Origin: Caulobacter sp.
GTDB taxonomy: Bacteria > Pseudomonadota > Alphaproteobacteria > Caulobacterales > Caulobacteraceae
Length of the DNA stretch: 64,000 bases
Reading direction: 5' to 3'
Assembly (NCBI RefSeq): GCF_017744445.1
Contig: NZ_JAGIBH010000006.1
Span: 374,071-438,070, forward strand
This document shows positions 41,851 through 53,483 of this stretch, piece after piece. The first letter of the stretch is position 1. Every line of letters starts with the position of its first letter. The notes under the pieces were generated by a model. It saw only the letters and a list, made by a program, of their open reading frames with translations. It was not told the DNA's origin and made no database searches. The translations under genes and the position numbers were made by a program.

Positions 41851-43184
41851 TGGGCTTCGCCCACGACCGCGCCGGGGTATTGGCGCTCGAAGCGACCCAG
41901 GGCCTGACTGTCCAGGCGCGTGACGATCGTGACCTCGCCGTCCGGACCGTCGTAGCGGCTGAGCACCCGGCCATTGCGGTAGATCCAGGCGATGGCTTGG
42001 CCGTCTTGGGCCTGCAGCTGAATCTCGACCGGCGGGCTGTCGTCGATCAGGCCGCTGATCCGGCGCAGCAGGGCTTCGCAGCCCTCGCCGGTGACGGCCG
42101 AGACCGCCGAAGCGTCCTTGCGACGGGCATGGCCTTCGACGACCTCGCGATCGTCCTCGGGCAGCAGGTCGATCTTGTTCCAGACCTCGACGACGGTCTT
42201 GCCCTCGTCGAACGTCACGCCCAGCTCGCCCAGCACCGTCTCGACGTCACGGGCCTGGGCCTCGCTGTCGGGGTTGGCCACGTCGCGGACGTGTAGCACG
42301 ACGTCGGCCTCCTGCACCTCCTCGAGGGTGGCGCGGAAGGCCTCGACCAGCTCGTGCGGCAGGTCGGAGATAAAGCCGACGGTGTCGGACATGATCGCCG
42401 GCCGCCCGTCGGGCAGCTTCACGGTGCGAAGCGTGGGGTCCAGGGTCGCGAACAGCATGTCCTTGGCCAGGACCTCCGCCTCGGTCAGGCGGTTGAACAG
42501 CGTGGACTTGCCGGCGTTGGTGTAGCCGACCAGGGCGACGGTCGGGTACGGGACCTTCTTGCGGGCGCTGCGATGCAGGGTCCGCGTGCGGCGCACCTCA
42601 TCCAGCTCCTTCTTGAGCTTGATGATGTTGTCGCGGATCAGGCGGCGATCGAGTTCGATCTGGGTTTCGCCGGGGCCGCCGGTCGAACCAGTGCCGCCCC
42701 GCTGGCGTTCCAGGTGGGTCCAGGTGCGGACGAGGCGCGAGCGCTCGTATTCAAGCCGGGCCAGCTCGACCTGCAGGCGGCCTTCACGCGTGCGGGCCCG
42801 GCGGGCGAAGATCTCGAGGATCAGGCCGGTGCGGTCCACGACCTTCACCTTCAGCGCCTTCTCGAGATTGCGCTGCTGGATGGGCGTGAGCTGGTCGTCG
42901 AAGACGGCGACGTCGATGTGCTCGACCTCGCAGATCGCCGCGAACTCCTCGACCTTGCCCTTGCCGAACAAGGTCGCAGGCGTCACCGCGCGCAGCGGCG
43001 CGATCATCGTCTCGACGACTTCGAGATCAAGCGCGATGGCGAGGCCGACGGCTTCCTCGAGCCGGGCATTGGGATCCCGGGCCTCGAGGGCCGCCTGGCC
43101 GCGCAGCTGCCGCGCCGGATGGATGACAAGCGCCTTCAGGATCGGCGCGGCGTGGTCAATCGACCGGGAAGTAGACTTGGACAA
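41847..43184 (-). CDS. hflX: HflX, ribosome-associated GTPase
   Basis: The 445-residue protein has an N-terminal HflX domain (LEVVETMIAPLRAVTPATLFGKGKVEE split as TLFGKGKVEEF), a coiled-coil linker with GTGSTGGPGETQIELDRR, and a G domain (GYTNAGKSTLFNRL, DTVGFISDLP, NKIDLL). HflX splits stalled or stressed ribosomes. The start is TTG, 12 bases after the hfq stop, which fits the common hfq-hflX arrangement. The end overlaps by 4 nt a convergent hydrolase gene. Confidence 0.95.
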   Translation of the reverse strand: MSKSTSRSIDHAAPILKALVIHPARQLRGQAALEARDPNARLEEAVGLAIALDLEVVETMIAPLRAVTPATLFGKGKVEEFAAICEVEHIDVAVFDDQLTPIQQRNLEKALKVKVVDRTGLILEIFARRARTREGRLQVELARLEYERSRLVRTWTHLERQRGGTGSTGGPGETQIELDRRLIRDNIIKLKKELDEVRRTRTLHRSARKKVPYPTVALVGYTNAGKSTLFNRLTEAEVLAKDMLFATLDPTLRTVKLPDGRPAIMSDTVGFISDLPHELVEAFRATLEEVQEADVVLHVRDVANPDSEAQARDVETVLGELGVTFDEGKTVVEVWNKIDLLPEDDREVVEGHARRKDASAVSAVTGEGCEALLRRISGLIDDSPPVEIQLQAQDGQAIAWIYRNGRVLSRYDGPDGEVTIVTRLDSQALGRFERQYPGAVVGEAH

Positions 43185-43196
43185 ATGTCTCTAAAT

Positions 43197-43445
43197 TCAG
43201 TCGTCGGAATCGGCGCTGGGCTCGTAGAGCTGCACAGGCTGAGCCGGCATGATGGTGGAGATGGCGTGCTTGTAGACCAGTTGCGACTGGCCATCGCGAC
43301 GCAGGAGGACGCAGAAGTTGTCGAACCAGCTGACCACGCCTTGCAGCTTGACGCCATTGACGAGGAAGATGGTGAGCGGCGTCTTCGACTTGCGCACGCT
43401 GTTCAGGAAGGTGTCCTGAAGGTTCTGTTTCTTTTCGGCGGACAT
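43197..43445 (-). CDS. hfq: Hfq, RNA chaperone
   Basis: The 82-residue Sm-like protein forms a hexameric ring that pairs small RNAs with mRNAs. It contains the Sm1 segment ([22 protein letters not shown], positions 13-34) and the Sm2 motif YKHAISTI. The start at 43445 gives the usual N-terminus [15 protein letters not shown]; an upstream extension lacks similarity. The gene lies 12 bases before hflX and 158 bases after dat, with a region that may carry its own promoter. Confidence 0.97.
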   Translation of the reverse strand: MSAEKKQNLQDTFLNSVRKSKTPLTIFLVNGVKLQGVVSWFDNFCVLLRRDGQSQLVYKHAISTIMPAQPVQLYEPSADSDD

Positions 43446-43603
43446 ATCGGGGGTTCCCCTCTCATTGTTCTCGGAGGGCAACACGCCCCCCACACAAACA
43501 AGACCATGCTAGATGATTTTTCGCCGAAAGCGACAAGCCCTCAGTGAAAATTTCCAACTGGTCGCGCTACCGCAAGCCGCCCCTGTCGAATATTGCTCCG
43601 ACT

Positions 43604-44467
43604 TCAGACGGCTTTTTGACGCGCCCGCTCAATATAGAGACGCCGTAGCCGCGTCGCCACCTCGCCCGGCTTTCCATCGCCCAGTTTGACACCGTCGACT
43701 TGTACGATCGGCGTCAAAAGCGAGCCGGCGCCGGTGATGAAGGCCTCCTTGGCGCCTTGCGCCTCGGCGATCGTGAAGGGCTTCTCGCTGATCGGCAGGC
43801 CGCTCTCGCGGATGACGTCCAGCAGGGTCGAGCGGGTCACGCCGCGCAGGATGTTGGCGTTGGTGTCCCGCGTGCGCAGCACCCCTTCCCCATCGACGAT
43901 CCAGGCGTTGGACGAGGCGCCTTCGGTGACCAGGCCCATGTCGTCGACGAACCAGGCCTCGATGGCGCCGCGCTCGCGGGCCGCCTGCTTGGCCAGGGCG
44001 TTGGGCAGCAGGCCGATCGACTTGATATCGCAACGGCCCCAGCGGTTCTCGGGAACCGAGATCACCGAGGCGCCGGTGGCGGCTTTCTTGTCGGCGGCGG
44101 CGCGATCGACCGATTTGGCGGTGATCACGACCGCCGGCAGGACAGCCGGGTTCGGGAAGGCGTGATCGCGCTTGGCGACGCCGCGGGTGACCTGCAGGTA
44201 GCACAGGCCCTCCTTGACCTTGTTGCGGCGCACGGCTTCCCGCAACACCAGCAGCAGCGAAGCCTCGCTCATCGGATGGGCGATGCGCAGTTCGTCCAGG
44301 CTGCGCCACAGGCGGGCGAAGTGGCCCTCGGCGTCAGCCAGCTTGCCGTCAAACACGGCCCACACCTCGTAGACGCCGTCGGCCAGCTGATAGCCGCGAT
44401 CCTCGATGTGCACGGCGGCCTCGCCGTGACGCACGAAGCGGCCGTTCACATAGGCGAAACGCGACAT
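43604..44467 (-). CDS. D-amino-acid/branched-chain aminotransferase-like PLP enzyme (class IV)
   Basis: The 287-residue protein is of class IV aminotransferase fold: YVNGRFVRHGEAAVHIEDRGYQLADGVYEV at the N-terminus (family start), the PLP-Lys stretch CDIKSIGLLPNALAKQ, and EGASSNAWIVDGEG. It is most like D-alanine aminotransferases, which make D-glutamate or D-alanine, but branched-chain enzymes share these motifs. It starts directly after the ntrX stop, so it is part of the ntr operon, as in other alphaproteobacteria. Confidence 0.88.
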   Translation of the reverse strand: MSRFAYVNGRFVRHGEAAVHIEDRGYQLADGVYEVWAVFDGKLADAEGHFARLWRSLDELRIAHPMSEASLLLVLREAVRRNKVKEGLCYLQVTRGVAKRDHAFPNPAVLPAVVITAKSVDRAAADKKAATGASVISVPENRWGRCDIKSIGLLPNALAKQAARERGAIEAWFVDDMGLVTEGASSNAWIVDGEGVLRTRDTNANILRGVTRSTLLDVIRESGLPISEKPFTIAEAQGAKEAFITGAGSLLTPIVQVDGVKLGDGKPGEVATRLRRLYIERARQKAV

Positions 44468-45856
44468 CTACTCTTCCTCTTCCGCCCGGGCGCCAGCCAC
44501 GCCCAGGGACTTGAGCTTCCTGTGAAGCGCCGAGCGCTCCATGCCGATGAAGTTGGCCGTGCGCGAGATGTTGCCGCCGAACCGCAGGATCTGGGCGTTC
44601 AGATATTCGCGCTCAAACAGCTCGCGAGCCTCGCGCAGCGGCAAGGCGATGATCCGCTCGGCCCCGATGGCGCCGGCATTGCCGGCGCTGGGCTGATCCG
44701 AGCCCGACAGCATCTCGGCCGTGATCAGGTCGCCCGGTTCGCCCGAGGCCAGGATCAGCATGCGTTCGACGTTGTTGCGCAGCTGGCGGACATTGCCCGG
44801 CCAGGTCTGGACTTGCAGCGTCGCCAAAGCGTCCTCGCCCAGACGGCGGCGTTGCAGGCCAGTGGCCTCGCTGATCCGCTCGACGAAGAAGTTGATCAGC
44901 TCGGGGATGTCCTCGCGGCGCTCGGCCAGGCCCGGCACGCGGACCGGGACCACGTTCAGGCGGTGGAACAGGTCTTCGCGGAAGCGCCCGCCGGCGATCT
45001 CGTCGCGCAGATCGCGGGAGCTGGACGAGATGACCCGCACGTCGACCTGCACGTCGCTGTCGCCGCCCACGCGGCGGAAGCGCTGTTCGACCAGCACCCG
45101 CAGGATGCGCCCTTGAGTCTCGCGCGGCATGTCGGCGACTTCGTCGAGATAGAGCGTGCCGCCGTGGGCGCGTTCGAACACGCCAATCTTGCGCGGACGA
45201 CCGCCCTCGCCTTCTTCGCCGAACAGTTCGACGTCCAGGCGCTCGGGGGCCATGCCGGCGGCGCTGACCGCGACGAACTCCTGCTTGGTGCGAGTGCTGG
45301 CGCCGTGGATCAGGCGCGCCACCAGCTCCTTACCCGAGCCGGGCGGACCCGAGACCAGCACGCGGCTGTTGGCCGGCGCGACCTTCAGGATCAGCTGGCG
45401 CAAAGCCTGGGCCGGGGCCGACTTGCCGATCAGGCTGTCGGGGGCCAGCGTCTGGGCGCGCAGCCGGCGGTTCTCGCGACGCAGCCCCGCCGCCTCCAGC
45501 GCTCGCTCGACGATCAGCAGCAGCCGGTCGGACTTGAAGGGCTTCTCCAGGAACTCGTAAGCGCCGCGCTTGATGGCGCTGACGGCGGTTTCGATGTTGC
45601 CGTGACCCGAGATCATGATCACCGGCAGGTCGGCGTCCAACTGCTTGACCATGTCCAGCAGCTCAAGGCCGTCCATGCCCCCGCCCTGCATCCAGATATC
45701 CAGGACCAGCAAGGCCGGCTTGCGCGCCCGGATGGCGGCCAGGGCCTGGTCGGAATCGGCGGCCGTGCGGACCGCGTAGCCTTCATCCTCCAGGATGCCG
45801 GCCACCAGCTCGCGGATGTCGGCTTCGTCATCCACCACAAGAACATCGGCGCTCAT
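44468..45856 (-). CDS. ntrX: NtrX, NtrC-family response regulator
   Basis: The 462-residue protein has a receiver domain (DDE at 9-11, phospho-acceptor Asp53, Lys in FLEKPF), an AAA+ domain (Walker A GPPGSGKE at 170-177, Walker B TLYLDEVAD) and a Fis-type helix-turn-helix at the end (NISRTANFIGMERSALHRKLK). The sigma-54 contact loop GAFTGA, expected after LFG at about 211, is replaced by EEGEGGRPRKIG, so sigma-54 activation is doubtful. It overlaps ntrY by 4 nt. Confidence 0.95.
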   Translation of the reverse strand: MSADVLVVDDEADIRELVAGILEDEGYAVRTAADSDQALAAIRARKPALLVLDIWMQGGGMDGLELLDMVKQLDADLPVIMISGHGNIETAVSAIKRGAYEFLEKPFKSDRLLLIVERALEAAGLRRENRRLRAQTLAPDSLIGKSAPAQALRQLILKVAPANSRVLVSGPPGSGKELVARLIHGASTRTKQEFVAVSAAGMAPERLDVELFGEEGEGGRPRKIGVFERAHGGTLYLDEVADMPRETQGRILRVLVEQRFRRVGGDSDVQVDVRVISSSSRDLRDEIAGGRFREDLFHRLNVVPVRVPGLAERREDIPELINFFVERISEATGLQRRRLGEDALATLQVQTWPGNVRQLRNNVERMLILASGEPGDLITAEMLSGSDQPSAGNAGAIGAERIIALPLREARELFEREYLNAQILRFGGNISRTANFIGMERSALHRKLKSLGVAGARAEEEE

Positions 45857-48111
45857 ATCATCTCCTCAACGCCACTTTGGTCCGCGCTATTGGGGACCGC
45901 GGCGTGCAGTCTCGCGGTCGTCGGAAACTTCAGGATCACGCGGGCTCCGGGGAGCGCGCGTGCGTCGATCAGGGCCAGGCTGCCGCCATGGTCCTCCATG
46001 ATCCGCTTGACGATGGCCAGGCCAAGGCCCGTGCCCTTCTCGCGGGTGGTCACATAGGGTTCGGTTAGGCGATCGCGGTCCTTGGCCGGCAGGCCCACGC
46101 CATTGTCCTCGATCGTCACGCACAGGTCGTCGGGGTCCGAGGTCAGGATCGCGGTGATCCGGCCCGGCAGCTCGGGCTCCAACGCCCGCCGACCGCCGAC
46201 CGCCTCACCGGCGTTCTTCAGGATGTTGGTCAGAGCCTGGCCGATCATGCGCTGGTCGCAGGTGATCCAGACATCGCCCTCGCCCGGCTCTTCCATCTTC
46301 ACCTCGATCTCGGCGTCCTGGAAGCGCTGGGCGAAGACCGCCTGACGCAGCATCTCGGTCAGGTTGGCCGGCTCGAAGCGCGGCGCCGGCATCCGGGCGA
46401 AGGCCGAGAACTCGTCGACCATCCGACCGATGTCGCCGACCTGGCGGATGATCGTGTCGGTGCAGCGGTCGAAGGTCTCCAAGTCGCTGGCGATCTCCTT
46501 GCGGTACTTGCGGCGCAGGCGTTCGGCCGATAGCTGGATCGGGGTCAGCGGGTTCTTGATCTCGTGAGCGATGCGGCGCGCCACGTCCTTCCAGGCGGCA
46601 TTGCGCTGGGCGGCCATCAGGCGCGTGATGTCATCGAAGGTGAGCACCAGGCCCTCGGCCACGTGACCGGCGGCGCGGACCCGCAGGCGGCGGGTCTCGC
46701 CTTCGCGCATGATGTCGACCTCGACATCGGTGTCTGGGCGGCTCTCCTGGAGGGCTTCCATCACCGTCTCGAACTCGGGCGCCAGCTCGACCAGATCGAC
46801 GCCCAGAGCGTCGTCAGGCAGGCCCAGCAGCGTCACAGCACGGCGGTTCACGGCCGAGACCTTGCCGCGCTCGTCCAGGCTGACGACGCCCGCGCTGACG
46901 CCCGACAGCACGGTCTCGATGAACTGGCGGCGGCTCTCGGCGTCCAGGCTGGCAGCCCTCAGCGCGGCCTGCTGCAGCTGCAGCTCGCTGGTCATCATGT
47001 TGAAGGCGTTGGAGAGCGCGCGGATTTCCTCGGGTCCGGTGTCGGCCTCCACGCGGGCGTCCAGATCGCCGCCTGACACGCGGCCCGCCGCCTCGACCAG
47101 TCCGGCCACGGGACCGGCGATCGAGTTGGCGGCGGCGATACCGACCCAGATCGCGGCCACCAGCACCAGCAGCGCCGTCTCCAGATAGCTGAGGCCGAAG
47201 ATCGCCTGGATCCGGCCGCGGCTGCGCTCGGCGTCGCGGTACGAGACCAGAGCGTCCTGGGTCTCGATCAAGTGGTTCAGGATGCCCTTCTCGATCGGTC
47301 GGACCACATAGAGATAGGCGTCGGGGTAGGCGTTCAGTTTGTAGAGCGCGCGAAAGAGGTCGGCGGACACAAAGCGTTGAGCGGTCACCTCCCCGCTGTC
47401 CGTCGCCGCGAAGCTGGACGGCGGCGGCGCCAGAAACGGCGGCGTTTCACCGATCTCGGCCCTAGCCAGGATGCGGCCGTCACGGTCGAGCACGTAAGCG
47501 GCGGCGAAACCTGCGTCCTTGGTCTGCTCAGCCAAGAAGTGACCAAAGGCCACCGGCGATTGAGCCAGCGTGGGCGCAGCCTGATTAAGGATCGTGGCCA
47601 TCGGCCCGATGTGCTCGGAGATGTATTTGGTCTGCTGTTCGACGTACGAGTTGGCGACCTTGGCCGAATTGCCTACCACGGTCTGGACCCGCTGGCTGAA
47701 CCAGCCATCCACGCCTCGGTTGACCAGCACGCCGAAAAACAGCGCCACGATCACCGCCGGCGCCACGGCCGCCAGCGAGAACAAACCCACGAAGCGAAGG
47801 TGCAGGCGGGCGCCGGCGTCGCTGGCCCGGGCGTCGATCAGGTCGTAGAGGCGCAGGCCCACCACGGTGGCCACGCCCAGGATCAGCACCAGGTTGAAGC
47901 TCAGCACCACCAGGATGACGGTGGAGGCCGTGCTGATCGAATCGGTTCGGGGCGGCGACGACGCCAGGGCGACGCCCGCGACGGTGAGGATCACCGCCAG
48001 CGCATAGCCCCCGCCGATCAGGTAGCGCGACCGCAGAAGCTCCCGCCACCAGGCCCGGCTGAACCGGGCCGGCGGGCTCTCCGATCCCGTCGCGTAAGCC
48101 ACTGAAGACAT
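45853..48111 (-). CDS. ntrY: NtrY, membrane sensor histidine kinase
   Basis: The protein has about 752 residues. Order: membrane spans (about 25-45, 65-90, 115-140), a periplasmic or extracytoplasmic region, another span near 320, a HAMP segment (SIAGPVAGLVEAAGRVSGGDLDARV region), a PAS domain (FIETVLSGVSAGVVSLDERGKV part), then the kinase core with H-box [14 protein letters not shown] and GTGLGLAIVKRI. It partners NtrX. The ATG at 48111 is preferred to a TTG 12 codons upstream. The gap to ntrC is 63 bases. Confidence 0.93.
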   Translation of the reverse strand: MSSVAYATGSESPPARFSRAWWRELLRSRYLIGGGYALAVILTVAGVALASSPPRTDSISTASTVILVVLSFNLVLILGVATVVGLRLYDLIDARASDAGARLHLRFVGLFSLAAVAPAVIVALFFGVLVNRGVDGWFSQRVQTVVGNSAKVANSYVEQQTKYISEHIGPMATILNQAAPTLAQSPVAFGHFLAEQTKDAGFAAAYVLDRDGRILARAEIGETPPFLAPPPSSFAATDSGEVTAQRFVSADLFRALYKLNAYPDAYLYVVRPIEKGILNHLIETQDALVSYRDAERSRGRIQAIFGLSYLETALLVLVAAIWVGIAAANSIAGPVAGLVEAAGRVSGGDLDARVEADTGPEEIRALSNAFNMMTSELQLQQAALRAASLDAESRRQFIETVLSGVSAGVVSLDERGKVSAVNRRAVTLLGLPDDALGVDLVELAPEFETVMEALQESRPDTDVEVDIMREGETRRLRVRAAGHVAEGLVLTFDDITRLMAAQRNAAWKDVARRIAHEIKNPLTPIQLSAERLRRKYRKEIASDLETFDRCTDTIIRQVGDIGRMVDEFSAFARMPAPRFEPANLTEMLRQAVFAQRFQDAEIEVKMEEPGEGDVWITCDQRMIGQALTNILKNAGEAVGGRRALEPELPGRITAILTSDPDDLCVTIEDNGVGLPAKDRDRLTEPYVTTREKGTGLGLAIVKRIMEDHGGSLALIDARALPGARVILKFPTTARLHAAVPNSADQSGVEEMI

Positions 48112-48174
48112 CGCCGGAGAGTTTAGGAGCGTGTGTCCTAAATTCAACAGCTATGTGCTGATAAAGCTTCAGCG

Positions 48175-49596
<1,422 letters not shown>

Positions 49597-49598
49597 GC

Positions 49599-50711
49599 TC
49601 AGGCGTCTCCGGTAGGTTCAGGCGCAACCGGCAGCAGCACGCGGAAAACGGTGCGGCCGGGTTCGGATTCGAAGTCGATCAGGCCGCCGTGGGCGGTCAC
49701 GAGCTTGGTGACGAGCGCCAGGCCCAGGCCCGTGCCGTTGGCCTTGGTAGTGACGAACGGCTGGAACAGGTGGTCGCGCAGAGTGGACGGCACGCCGGGA
49801 CCGTTATCGATCACCTTGACCTCGATCGGCGCGCCGCTGGCGGCCTTGCCATTCGCGCCGCGCACCCGCACGCCGGGACGCCAGGCGGTGTGGATCGAGA
49901 TCACGCCGCGATCGTCGCCGCGCATGTGAGCGGCCTCGGCGGCGTTCTTGGTCAGGTTCAGGAAGATCTGGATCAGGTGATCCTCGTCGCCCCAGACCGG
50001 CGGCAGTGAGGGATCGTAGCTTTCCTTCAGCTGCAGGCCGTCGGCCACGCCGTTGGCGACCAGGGCCCGGACGCGGTCCAGAACCTGATGGATGTTGACC
50101 GGCTCGCGCGGGGTCGGAACCTCGTCGGAGAAGGCCTCCATGCGGTCGACCAGCCGGCGGATGCGGTCGGTTTCGTCGACAATCAGCTGGGCCAGAGGCT
50201 GGTCGACGGCGCTGGCGCCGGTCTTCAGCAGTTGGGCGGCGCCACGGATGCCGGCCAGCGGGTTCTTGATCTCGTGGGCCAGCATCTTGCCCAAGCCTAC
50301 GACCGAGCGCAGGCCGGCGGCGTCGGCCGCCTTGTCGACGCCCAGCACGCCCTTGACGTGCAGGGTCAGCAGCACCGAGCCGTCGCCCAGGGGGGCGGCC
50401 GCGCCGTCAGCCTCGAATGGCGGCTGGCCGAAAAGGTTGACCTCGACGCCATGCTCGCGAACCAACGCCCCTTCGAAGATCGCCCGGTCCAGCAGCGAGA
50501 CTAGCACTGAGCCCGGCGGCAGGGCGGCGCGGAAACGGCCGCGCGCCAACAGCGACAGGCCATGGCCGAACAGGGCCTCGGCGGCCTCGTTGACCGCCAC
50601 CAGTCCGCCTTCACGGTCGACCACCAGGGCCGGCTCGGGGCTGAGGTCGAAGGCGGCGGCCTTCAGGGCGTCGGGCGTAACCCCTCCCAGGACGCGGGCG
50701 CGGTCGGTCAT
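49599..50711 (-). CDS. ntrB: NtrB, nitrogen sensor histidine kinase
   Basis: The protein has about 370 residues, is soluble, and has an N-terminal PAS domain ([22 protein letters not shown]), an H-box [19 protein letters not shown] and the ATP-binding lid [13 protein letters not shown]. It senses nitrogen status through PII and phosphorylates NtrC. The ATG overlaps the dusB stop (ATGA), reproducing the classical nifR3-ntrB-ntrC arrangement. Confidence 0.95.
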   Translation of the reverse strand: MTDRARVLGGVTPDALKAAAFDLSPEPALVVDREGGLVAVNEAAEALFGHGLSLLARGRFRAALPPGSVLVSLLDRAIFEGALVREHGVEVNLFGQPPFEADGAAAPLGDGSVLLTLHVKGVLGVDKAADAAGLRSVVGLGKMLAHEIKNPLAGIRGAAQLLKTGASAVDQPLAQLIVDETDRIRRLVDRMEAFSDEVPTPREPVNIHQVLDRVRALVANGVADGLQLKESYDPSLPPVWGDEDHLIQIFLNLTKNAAEAAHMRGDDRGVISIHTAWRPGVRVRGANGKAASGAPIEVKVIDNGPGVPSTLRDHLFQPFVTTKANGTGLGLALVTKLVTAHGGLIDFESEPGRTVFRVLLPVAPEPTGDA

Positions 50712-51715
50712 GCGGCTATTCTCCCGCCCGCCAGCCACAGGTCGCGCAGAGCGACCTCCACGGCGGCGGGATCTTCAAGACGGCACAGGCTCGCGCGAGC
50801 CGCCCGACGCGCCTCGGCCGTTTCCGGCCCGGGCGCGGCCTCGATGTACGAGGCCAGGTGCTTGCGGAACATCTTCAGGCCCAGCCGCTCGCCATAGAAC
50901 GAGAGGCTGCGCCGGAAATGGGTGAGCGCGATGGCCAGGCGCTCTTCGGCCTGCGGCTCTTCGAAGCCGCGACCTTCAAGGGCGGCCTCGATCGCGCCGG
51001 CGATCCAGGGGCGACCATAGACGCCACGACCGATCATCACGCCGTCGGCGCCGGACTGCTCCAGCGCGATGCGGGCGCTGTCGCCATCCGTGATGTCGCC
51101 ATTGACCAGCACCGGCACCGAGACGGCCTTCTTCACCGCTGCCACAGCGGTCCAATCGGCGACGCCCTTGTAGAACTGATTGCGGGTGCGGCCGTGCACC
51201 GTGATCGCCTTGGCCCCGACGGCCTCGGCGCGGCGCGCGATATCGGGCGCGTTCAGGCAGTCGACGTCCCAGCCCAGGCGCATCTTCACCGTCACCGGGA
51301 TATCGACGGCCTCGACGGCGGCGGCGACCAGGGCCTCGGCCAGGTCAGGCTCGCGCATCAGGGCCGAGCCACAAGCCACGCCTTTGGTCACTTCCTTGGC
51401 CGGGCAGCCGAAATTCAGGTCCACGATCTGAGCGCCGGCATCCTGAGCCATGCGCGCGCCCTGGGCCATGAAATCGATGTCACGGCCAACCAGCTGGATC
51501 ACCGTCAGCGGCATCCCCTCGCCCACCGCGGCGCGGCGCACGACATCGGGTCGCCCCTTCGCGAACTCCGCGCTGGCCACCATTTCCGTTGCCACATAAG
51601 GCGCGCCGAGCGCCGTGGCGGTTTCTCTGAAGGGCAGATCCGAGACCCCGGTCATGGGCGCGATCCACACCCGACCAGGGACCTCGACCCCGCCGACCTC
51701 GAGCTTGTTGCTCAT
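50708..51715 (-). CDS. dusB: DusB (NifR3), tRNA-dihydrouridine synthase
   Basis: The 335-residue FMN enzyme reduces uridines in tRNA D-loops. Motifs: WIAPMTGVSDLPFRE at the N-terminus, NFGCPAKEVTKGVACGSALM (catalytic Cys region), ITVHGRTRNQFYKG and GADGVMIGRGVYGRPW. It is the first gene of the minus-strand nitrogen-regulation operon and diverges from ispDF across a 100-base gap that should hold both promoters. Confidence 0.95.
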   Translation of the reverse strand: MSNKLEVGGVEVPGRVWIAPMTGVSDLPFRETATALGAPYVATEMVASAEFAKGRPDVVRRAAVGEGMPLTVIQLVGRDIDFMAQGARMAQDAGAQIVDLNFGCPAKEVTKGVACGSALMREPDLAEALVAAAVEAVDIPVTVKMRLGWDVDCLNAPDIARRAEAVGAKAITVHGRTRNQFYKGVADWTAVAAVKKAVSVPVLVNGDITDGDSARIALEQSGADGVMIGRGVYGRPWIAGAIEAALEGRGFEEPQAEERLAIALTHFRRSLSFYGERLGLKMFRKHLASYIEAAPGPETAEARRAARASLCRLEDPAAVEVALRDLWLAGGRIAA

Positions 51716-51815
51716 TTTGTGATCATCCCCGTAGCTACCTTTTTAGGCATATTGTTGCAGCGCCGTAAAGCCCGCTTCGACTGGACATCGTTGGCCACCG
51801 GACTAAACAGCCGCC

Positions 51816-52964
51816 ATGACCTTTTCCGCCGTGATCGTCGCCGCCGGCTCGGGAACCCGCGCCGGACCCGGCCAGGCCAAGCAATGGCGGCCTGTCGCCG
51901 GCAAACCGGCCTTGCGCTGGTCGGTCGAAGCCTTCTTAGCGGGCGGCGCCTCGGACATTGTCATCGTAACGACACAGGATGGCGAAAAAGCGCTGAGCGA
52001 GATCCTGCGGGGGCTCACAAGTTGGCGCACCGCGCCGGGCGGCGCGACTCGAGCGCAGTCGGTGCAGTCCGGCCTGGCTGCCCTTGCCCACCGTCCTGGC
52101 GATGAGCCCGTTCTGATCCACGACGCCGCCCGTCCCTTCCTGACCGGTGCGACCATTCAAGGCGTGCTGAAGGCTCTGGAGACCGCCGACGCTGCGCTCC
52201 CTGCCCTGCCCGTCGCCGACACCTTGAAGCGCGCCGAGCCCGGCCAGAACCCGACGACCACGTCGCGCGAACATCTCTGGCGCGCCCAGACCCCACAGGC
52301 GGCGCGCCGCGACACATTGCTGGCCGCCTACGCCGCCTGGACCGAGGGTGAGCCCACCGACGACGCCCAGGTGGTGGAAGCCGCCGGGGGGCACGTGGCC
52401 ATCGCGCCGGGCGATCCGCTTTTGATGAAACTCACCTATCCCGAGGACTTCGCCATGGCCGAACGGCTCGCCGGCGCCGCGCGCATCACCCGAGTCGGCC
52501 AAGGCTTCGACGCCCACCGCTGGGGGCCGGGCGAAGAAGTCTGGCTGTGCGGCGTGGCGATCAAGCACAACGAGACCCTGATCGGCCACTCCGACGCCGA
52601 CGCCGGCCTTCACGCTCTGACCGACGCCATCCTGGGCGCCATTGGAGAGGGCGACATCGGCGACCACTTCCCGCCGACCGTTCCGAAATGGAAGGGCGCG
52701 GCCTCGGACCAGTTCCTGATCCACGCCGCCGACCTGGTGACCGCCAAGGGCGGGTCGATCATCAATGTCGACGTAACCCTGATCTGCGAGCGCCCCAAGA
52801 TCAAACCGCACCGCCAGGCGATGCGCGAGCGTCTGGCGGAGATCCTGGGCCTCCCGCTGGACCGGGTCAGCGTCAAGGCGACCACGACCGAGAAGATGGG
52901 CTTCACCGGTCGCGGCGAAGGCCTGGCGGCGTCTGCTGTCGTATCGGTCGAGACACCGGCCTAA
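51816..52964 (+). CDS. ispDF: IspDF, bifunctional MEP-pathway enzyme
   Basis: The 382-residue fusion catalyses two steps of isoprenoid synthesis. The N-terminal IspD cytidylyltransferase (1-220 or so) has VIVAAGSGTRAGPGQAKQW and the later HDAARPFLT. The C-terminal IspF cyclodiphosphate synthase (about 225-382) has RVGQGFDAHRWGPG, GHSDADAGLHALTDAILGA and the C-terminal TTTEKMGFTGRGEGLAA. Such fusions are common in alphaproteobacteria. The intervening step IspE is not in the window. Confidence 0.97.
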   Translation: MTFSAVIVAAGSGTRAGPGQAKQWRPVAGKPALRWSVEAFLAGGASDIVIVTTQDGEKALSEILRGLTSWRTAPGGATRAQSVQSGLAALAHRPGDEPVLIHDAARPFLTGATIQGVLKALETADAALPALPVADTLKRAEPGQNPTTTSREHLWRAQTPQAARRDTLLAAYAAWTEGEPTDDAQVVEAAGGHVAIAPGDPLLMKLTYPEDFAMAERLAGAARITRVGQGFDAHRWGPGEEVWLCGVAIKHNETLIGHSDADAGLHALTDAILGAIGEGDIGDHFPPTVPKWKGAASDQFLIHAADLVTAKGGSIINVDVTLICERPKIKPHRQAMRERLAEILGLPLDRVSVKATTTEKMGFTGRGEGLAASAVVSVETPA

Positions 52965-52991
52965 GCTAGGTCCACGAATCCGGAGGCTTCG

Positions 52992-53483
52992 ATGTTCCCG
53001 CTGGAAATCCAGACCCTGGCCCGACTGCTGATCGACGAGGCGCGCGGCAAGTCGCTGCGACTGGTCGCCGCCGAGAGCTGTACCGGCGGCCTGGTGGCTG
53101 GCGCGATCTGCTCGATCTCCGGCGCGTCTGACGTCTTCGAGCGTGGCTTCGTCACCTACACCAACCGCGCCAAGTCCGAGATGCTGGGCGTGCCGGGCGA
53201 CCTGATCGCCGACCACGGCGCGGTCTCCGAACCCGTGGCGCGGATGATGGCCGAGGGCGCGCTGGAGGCCAGCAACGGCCATGTCGCGGTCGCCATCACC
53301 GGCATCGCCGGCCCGGGCGGCGGCACGCCGATGAAGCCCGTCGGCACGGTCCACTTCGCGGTCGCCCGCGCCAACCGGTCGGTCGTCCACCGGCACGAGC
53401 GCTTCGACGGCGAGACTCGCGAAGCGGTGCAGCTGGCGGCAGTACAGACGGCGCTAGAGATGCTTCGCGAGGCGGTGGCCTAG
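52992..53483 (+). CDS. pncC: CinA-C family nicotinamide-nucleotide amidase
   Basis: The 163-residue protein is a stand-alone CinA C-terminal domain: LVAAESCTGGLVAGAIC at about 20-36 carries the catalytic Ser, followed by FVTYTNRAKSEMLGVP, HGAVSEPVARMMAEGAL and AITGIAGPGGGTPMKPVGTVHFA. The family deamidates NMN to recycle pyridine nucleotides. It is 27 bases after ispDF and overlaps the FUSC gene by one base (TAGTG). Confidence 0.93.
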   Translation: MFPLEIQTLARLLIDEARGKSLRLVAAESCTGGLVAGAICSISGASDVFERGFVTYTNRAKSEMLGVPGDLIADHGAVSEPVARMMAEGALEASNGHVAVAITGIAGPGGGTPMKPVGTVHFAVARANRSVVHRHERFDGETREAVQLAAVQTALEMLREAVA